From positions 69,463,783-69,527,782 of the forward strand of contig OX457063.1 in NCBI GenBank assembly GCA_949752795.1: 64,000 bases of DNA, read 5' to 3'. The position numbers were made by a program, and so were the translations under genes. Positions 58,523 through 64,000 of this stretch are shown piece after piece; within the stretch, counting starts at the first letter, position 1; the number at the start of each line of letters is the position of its first letter. The notes under the pieces are model-generated. The model saw only the letters and a program-made list of their open reading frames with translations. It did no database searches and was not told where the DNA came from. The DNA is from Hyperoodon ampullatus. Lineage: Eukaryota > Chordata > Mammalia > Artiodactyla > Ziphiidae.

Positions 58523-58536
58523 TTAACAGTTTTTTT

Positions 58537-59155
58537 GAATTAACTGATTTATAATAAACTGTACTTAAAGTAGTGCTTTTAATACTGGGAGGTTGTTCAC
58601 GTTGACACAAAAGTTTACTTGATGGTCTTTTCCACAATTATGAGCTAAGGACCAAAAAGCTACCTAGCAGGTTAATGAGGGGAAAATCAGGAGCAGAACA
58701 GCCAAGACTCGTCTCATGTCAGAAGCCCTGCCATTCAAGACCTAATTTTCCTGCTTGTGTTGATGGGGCTTGTCTTCAGAGACGCTATGAATCTTTTGAA
58801 ATAGGGTCTGATGAACATTTGTTGTGGTGAAACCTAAATTGTGCCAGTGTTGTTCTGGTTGTATGGATAGTGTCAAGTTTTATTTCCTACCATGTCGTCT
58901 TCATGCGCTGGTAGTTTTATTTTTAGGTTTTTCAGTAATTTAATCTTAGGACATTGTCTAGTCCCCCAAGATTTTCCATTTCCTACTGTAATTGAATTAA
59001 GTACTAGCTTTTATCTGTTTAAATCTACAACATATGAAATGGAAACCATGCATCTGATCATTGGCAGTGAGATGCGGACATGAAAATTTTGGAGTTTGGT
59101 GTTGCGGAAAGAGGGAAGCTGTGCATTGGGGGAGCCAAAATATTGTCAGCCAGAG
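58537..59155. other. Unassigned non-coding DNA
   Basis: I see no gene or repeat family. Confidence 0.5.
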
Positions 59156-59473
59156 TATTAGTTTTCCGTTGCTTCTGTAACCAATTACCGTGAACATAGT
59201 GGCTTTAAACAACTTAATTTAATTATCTGATACTTTTGTAGGTCAGAAGTCTGACAGGGGTCTTACTGGGTGAAAAGCAGGCCCTTTAGCAGGGCTCCAT
59301 TTGTAGAAGCTCTAGGGGGGAGTCCATTTCTTTGCCCTTTTTAGCTTCTAGGGGCTGACCATACTTCTTGGCCTGTGGCCCCTTCATCTTCAAAGCCAGC
59401 ATTGGCTGGTCCCGTCCTTCACATTGTATTACTCTGACTTCTCCCCTCTGACTCTGGTCTGCCACCTTCTACT
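59156..59473 (-). mobile_element. MaLR (MLT1-like) LTR, antisense, first part
   Basis: TATTAGTTTTCCGTTGCTTCTG, GTAGGTCAGAAGTCTGAC, AGAAGCTCTAGGGGGGAG, and CATCTTCAAAGCCAGC run as in a reversed MLT1-type LTR. It stops at CTTCTACT, where an L1 interrupts it, and resumes at 60200. It is the same family as 8724-9201. Confidence 0.8.
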
Positions 59474-60199
59474 ATTTTTTTTTTTATTGTGGTAAAATAT
59501 CCATAACATGAAGTTTACCATTTTAACCATTTTTTAAGTGTACAATTCAGTGACATTAAGTAATTAACAATGTCATGCAACTATCACCACTACCTGTTTC
59601 CAAAATTCTTCATCACTCCAAACAGAAACTCTATACTCATTAAACAATCATCCCCATTCTGCACTCCCCCCAGCTGCTGATAAGTCCTAATATACTTTTT
59701 GTCTCTGTTTTTGCCTATTCTACATCTTTCATATAAATAGAATCATACAGTATTTGACCTTTTGTGTCTGGCTTCTTTCATTGAAGTGTACATTCAAGGT
59801 TCATCTATGTTATAGTATGTATCAGAATGTCATTCCTTTTTGTGGCTGAATAATATTCTGTTGTATATATAATATATACCACATTTTGTTTATTCATTCA
59901 TTCGTTGATGGACACTTGGCTTGTTTCCACCTTTTGGCTATTGTGAACGATGCTGCTGTAAATATTGGTGTACAGGTATCTGTGTGAATCTCTGTTTTTG
60001 ATTCTTTTGGATATGTTATATACTTAGGAGGGAAATTGTGTAGGGTTAGCTGTTAATTCTATGCTTAACTTTTTGAAGGACCACCACACTGTTTTCCGCA
60101 ATGGCTGCACCATTTTACATTCTTAACAATAATGTATATACAAGGGTTCCAATATCTCTATGTCTTCACCAACCTCCGGTTTTTAAGAAAATTATTATA
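59474..60199 (-). mobile_element. Old L1 (L1M-type) nested in the LTR, antisense
   Basis: ATTGTGGTAAAATATCCATAAC, ACAATTCAGTGACATTAAG, TTCCTTTTTGTGGCTGAATA, TTGATGGACACTTGGCTTG and CACTGTTTTCCGCAATGGC are reversed L1MA/B-type 3'UTR and ORF2 end. CTTCTACT (59466-59473) and CTTCCACT (60200-60207) flank it with one change, and LTR sequence continues on the far side. Confidence 0.88.
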
Positions 60200-60344
60200 C
60201 TTCCACTTTTAAAGACCTTTGTGATTACATCGGTTTCCCCCCTCCCCCCACATCTACAAATATCAGTTTAATATGTAAGGAAACATTCACAGGTTCTTGG
60301 AATTAGTGAGGATATCTTTGGGGGCCATTGTTCTGTCTATGACA
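60200..60344 (-). mobile_element. MaLR (MLT1-like) LTR, antisense, second part
   Basis: TTTAAAGACCTTTGTGATTAC, TAAGGAAACATTCACAGG, GAATTAGTGAGGATATC and TTTGGGGGCCATTGTTCTG complete the LTR begun at 59156. Confidence 0.82.
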
Positions 60345-60425
60345 GCAAGTCTGCCCTTAAAGTTGTGGCTATTTACAAATGAAGAGCTATAGAATCGAGG
60401 CTGTAATTTTTGGTCACAATCATGG
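60345..60425. other. Short unassigned spacer
   Basis: DNA between the LTR and the SINE target site. Nothing recognised. Confidence 0.5.
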
Positions 60426-60441
60426 CAGAAACCTTTATTTT

Positions 60442-60724
60442 TATTTTTAATTTTTTTAAATGGAAACTTTTAATCCTAATTGCTTTTCTTTTTTAATTTA
60501 TTTATTTTTGGCTGTGTTGGGCCTTCGTTGCTGTGCGTCGGCTTTCTCTAGTTGCAGTGAGTGGAGGTTACTCTTCGTTGCAGGGCGCGGGCTGCTCATT
60601 GCGGTGACTTCTCTTGTTGCGGAGCGCGGGCTCTAGGTGCACGGGATCTTCCTGGACCAGGGCTTGAACCCATGTTCCCTGCATTGGCAGGTGGATTCTT
60701 AACCACTGTGCCACCAGGGAAGCC
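60442..60724 (-). mobile_element. Older CHR-2-like SINE, antisense
   Basis: An AT-rich tail, TTTTTGGCTGTGTTGGGCC, GTTGCAGTGAGTGGAGG, GCGGAGCGCGGGCTCTAGG, CAGGGCTTGAACCCATG, ending CCACCAGGGAAGCC. CAGAAACCTTTATTTT (60426-60441) and CAGAAATCTTTATTTT (60725-60740) form a 16-bp target duplication with one mismatch. It is related to the outer SINE at 44702. Confidence 0.93.
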
Positions 60725-60740
60725 CAGAAATCTTTATTTT

Positions 60741-62104
60741 AAATCAAAGGATAATCTTTTTCCTGTTATCTCAGAAGATGTGATATTAGGTGAGCATAAA
60801 CTTGAACTGTTTTCTTCCTTTGATTATCTACATTGTGAAATGGAAGAGCGTGAGGCAGTAAGTTGCGCCAACCTTGAATATGGAGCCCCGGTTGAGTAAT
60901 CTTCCGGAGTGATTGCTGTGAAAGGGGAGAAGCGACTATCGATGATCCTAGTGATCTAAGAAAGGAAGTGGAGGCTTGCTGCTGGGAAGGGGTTGGGGGA
61001 GAAGGAGGCCAGGCTATCGGGGGAATTGGGAGGGGTGAAAAAATATACTTGTTTTAGGTCAGCAGGTGATAGAGATACCATTCTTATGGCTTGATTGTGA
61101 TGGAATCCAGCTATCTAATATGTTGCAATTAATTTGAGTTTGGTATCTTCAATTCTCAAAATGTTTTTACTCTAAGGAATTTTATGTCATAGGATGTTGA
61201 TATTTATCAATAGACCAAGAACCCTTTCTCTGGATTTAGACTGTGCCAGCAAACCTTATATTCGCTCTTATATTGTCAAATGATTGCCCATGAAACAGTT
61301 TTCTAACATCTTAAATGTGGCCTCTTGGGTAACTCCCCATCCGACTACACAAGTGTGTGCAGGTGGACACTTCCTGGAATAGCAGTTGGCAGACAGGTGG
61401 TAAACAACTGGTTTCCAGAAACATGTCAAGGAATCAGACATCAGGTCTCTCTAATGGAAATCAGATATGAGGTTTGAAAGAGCTTGAATGAGTGTTTCTT
61501 TCCATTTATTCCCTTTGTGTTTGAATATGGTAAGAATCTGTATTTCAGGAGTTGGCATGATGGCCAGAGGAGGAATGTGTGGTTTTGGCATCTGCTGGGT
61601 TTTGAATCACTTAAGCTACTGATATAGGGAGTAGCAGAAAGATGGGCCACAGGAAAACTTGGCCTAGACTACTATAGTTATGCCCTCCTATTCTGTAGAT
61701 AACATGGGCTCTCCCATCCACTTCACCCTTATTGATGATGCTCTGGCCTTGCAATTAAATATAAATAATATGAACATATATATACAATCAACACTTTACT
61801 AAGGGTAGTGAAAGTGTGATTAATTTAAAACAGTAGGTAATTCATAAGCGACTTCGGGAAATTTTTGTTTTAGTTTGTGTTTATCGGTAAAAACAAATGT
61901 GTAAGTTTGTAGAGGTTTATAATTTTACAAATAAAATGAATTGTTCTCTGAATACAAAGCCCCAAGTCAAGGAGGAATGGTGGAGACAGTGGCAAGTGCT
62001 GGTACTTATTATTATGGTATAAGTAAACTTGTGTAGTCAGGAAGGATGGAGGCTTACTGAAGTAGGAGGAGAGCATAATAGTAATTCCATGTATTCCTTA
62101 AAAT
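60741..62104. other. Unassigned non-coding DNA
   Basis: I recognise no gene or repeat. The ORF at 60561-60899 starts inside the SINE and is not a gene. Confidence 0.5.
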
Positions 62105-62200
62105 GATAATAACAAGAGTAGCAATGTCAAACATGTACTGAGTGCTTACTGTGTGCGGAACTTTGTGCTAACTACTCTACGGGCATTATCTGATGGGATT
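62105..62200 (-). mobile_element. MIR SINE 3' part, antisense
   Basis: AACATGTACTGAGTGCTTAC, TGTGCGGAACTTTGTGCTAA and GGCATTATCTGATGG match a reversed MIR end. Confidence 0.65.
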
Positions 62201-63136
62201 TTCTAAAATATATGTGCATACGTGCACGCACACACGCGACAGATGTAAGTGGGCTTTCTTTCTTGATAGTGGGAAAAGAAGGCATGTTGGCCCAGATTCT
62301 TTTTCTGTCTCTGGTAATAACCAGTTAAACGAACTTGAACATTGCCTTCATTTTCTGGAGTCTGTTTGGTCACCTCTAAAAAACAGAATAGGACTAAAAT
62401 ATCACAAGCTTCCAGCTCTGTACTTTTTCGATTATAAAAATGTTATGGAGGAGTCCTTTGTATTTAGGTCAGTCCTAAAAGAAAGCCTTCCAAGAAAGCA
62501 GACTGTAGCTAAAATTGTGAATGGGAGATAAGAGAAATGTGTCATTCTCACAGGTTCCCCAGAAAGGACAGCTTTCCAGTCAGATTTCATTTTGAAGATG
62601 TAACTAGATCAGGGGGCAGGCTGATTTCTCTTATTGTGGGTTTCTCTGGCACATGAATGATATTAATACCCTCAATGATTAAATAAAAATGACAGTGACA
62701 ATGAAAGATGACTGACTGATGCTTTGCTTTGGGGAACTATTTGGCTGGCTGCCTGAGTCCTGTGCCAGGAAAGAAGCTGACTGTATTTCAGCAGAATTCT
62801 CTAGGCTAGGAGTATATTAAAATTTAGGATGTCAGGTAGTTGCTTGAAACAAGAACATAGGGCATGGAAGGAAATGGCTTTGAGGTTAGTTGAATGGAGG
62901 GGTGGATCATGTATTGAATTTGCAGCCACCCTCCTGCTGCCTCAGATGTTGCAATTTTAAGTGAACTCATAGGAGAATTGGTGCATTATTCAGTATCAAG
63001 TGACTCAACTTGATGTCCCAACTATGGTATAAGGAAAAATGGCAATCTGGGAAGAATTAACAGAGGAGGAGCAACCCTTTACCGAGTGTGATTTGAGGTC
63101 CCCAAGGTTGGCTTTTCCTAAACATTTCCTTGGCTG
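62201..63136. other. Unassigned non-coding DNA
   Basis: A short CA/CG-rich run lies near 62216-62239. I recognise no gene. The ORF 62193-62531 (112 codons) starts in the MIR edge and has no domain. Confidence 0.5.
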
Positions 63137-63317
63137 ATGATTTACCACTGCCTGTCGAGTAAATTTGAAAGTCTGTGCTCTGGTGTCCAGGACCCTGCCT
63201 TTCTAACTTGGTCTCACAGGACCCACTCCTTACCCTCTGATTTATTCTGTGTGGTTCGCAGTCCTCTGCCTTCTGTATTCATACCTCTGTTCACGCTATA
63301 TTCATACCTCTGTTCAC
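63137..63317 (+). mobile_element. L2-like LINE fragment
   Basis: GTGTCCAGGACCCTGCC, TCACAGGACCCACTCCTTACC and CAGTCCTCTGCCTTCTG have the word order of an L2 3' coding/UTR region. A 23-bp period duplicates TATTCATACCTCTGTTCAC at 63276-63294 and 63299-63317. Confidence 0.5.
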
Positions 63318-63319
63318 CT

Positions 63320-63560
63320 AAAATAATGAGAATAATAACATCTAATATATTGACTGCTTTCCATGTACTTACTCTGTGCTAACTATGAGCATTATCCAAG
63401 TTAATTTTTCTCAAACTTTGTGAGACGGGTAGGATCATCACCACCATCATCATCCTTCTCGTATCACCACCACCATCTCCATTTTTTTCGAGTGAGGAAA
63501 CTGAGGTTTAGTTTAAATAATGTACCTAGGATCGCACCCCAAGTGTCCCATCTTCAGAGC
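63320..63560 (-). mobile_element. MIR SINE, antisense, with ATC/ACC repeat
   Basis: TTGACTGCTTTCCATGTAC, ACTCTGTGCTAACTATGAGC, GTGAGGAAACTGAGGTTTAG and ACCTAGGATCGCACC are a reversed MIR. Imperfect ATC/ACC triplets occupy 63433-63480, the same internal position as the ATC array at 17671. Confidence 0.78.
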
Positions 63561-64000
63561 CCAAATATTAAAAACCATATTATGCCGTTAAATGCCAATC
63601 TTTATGCTCTCCCCATACATCCAAGCCCAGTCCATAGCATTTCTTGCTTTCCTTAACAAAAAGTAATGGCTTCTTCTCTGCAGTTCGGTTATATCACATA
63701 ACATGTTCAGTTGTGTATTGGTGTATTTATCTTCTCTCCTTCTGCATCATTGAAGCCTGAGTTTACCTCATATTTGTATCTCTGCCTTCATTTGATATTT
63801 TATAGGGTTTATTAAGTGTTTGTGAAATTGAGGCAGTCAGTACCTGGCTATCTACAGATTTGATCCACTAACTTTGGACGGGGACGTGTTTTGTAGTTTA
63901 TATTTTTAAAGAAATTGAAGGATTCTGTTAAAGTGCCAGTATTTTGTCTGAAAATGTTAATAGCTTATTAAAAATATTAATAAATATGTGCATTTTCACC
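63561..64000. other. Unassigned non-coding DNA
   Basis: I see no gene or repeat up to the window edge. Confidence 0.5.

Noticed and set aside
58038..58637. 199-codon minus-strand ORF, the longest in the window
   Set aside because: It runs through two same-family SINEs and their A-tails (Lys runs). The repeated SSPADAG/ESPPADAG peptides are SINE sequence read as protein.

Overview
This window is mammalian nuclear DNA, almost certainly from a cetacean (whale, dolphin or porpoise). The main evidence is a set of tRNA-derived CHR-type SINEs beginning GCTTCCCTGGTGGCGCAG and ending in A-rich tails. This family is highly amplified in cetaceans. They occur beside L1 LINEs with a cetartiodactyl-type 3' end (motif ACTAACACA...ATTGTAAA...ACTCCAAT). 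I recognised no Alu, B1, Bov-tA or BovB copies, which argues against primate, rodent and ruminant. The species cannot be told from the sequence alone.

I found no protein-coding exon, RNA gene, CpG island or CRISPR array that I can support. Every long open reading frame is an L1 ORF2 relic, a SINE or LINE read in a non-coding sense, a microsatellite read-through, or a short chance ORF. The window is intergenic or deep intronic, and its describable content is interspersed repeats, microsatellites and short structure-forming sequences.

Layout. 1-6.8 kb: mostly unassigned DNA with a small L1 tail, a MIR, and a very long perfect CA repeat (3550-3729) running into a C-rich tract. 6.8-9.2 kb: L2-like fragment, two truncated antisense L1s, and a MaLR-type LTR. 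11.5-13.6 kb: hAT transposon fossils (MER1-, MER3- and MER5-like) followed by three MIRs. 13.6-29.6 kb: sparse old repeats (MIR, MER1, MER5, an L1 tail, a possible MLT1). 29.6-30.9 kb: antisense L1 carrying an internal TG/TA microsatellite, then a MIR. 34.1-36.6 kb: the largest L1 remnant, with a duplicated 3' end inside one pair of target-site duplications. 37.7-60.7 kb: all nine recognisable CHR SINEs, including a nested pair and a same-orientation pair, together with an L1 3'UTR, a 578-bp hAT-like element, a Tigger-type element and a MaLR LTR split by an old L1. 60.7-64 kb: unassigned DNA plus L2 and MIR fragments.

Nothing here behaves as a gene system. The more interesting signals are structural: the 90-unit CA repeat, the duplicated L1 tail, nested insertions that order events in time, a hAT element with clear 8-bp target duplications, and several perfect hairpins and potential G-quadruplexes. 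Repeat family names come from memory of consensus sequences and should be confirmed with RepeatMasker.
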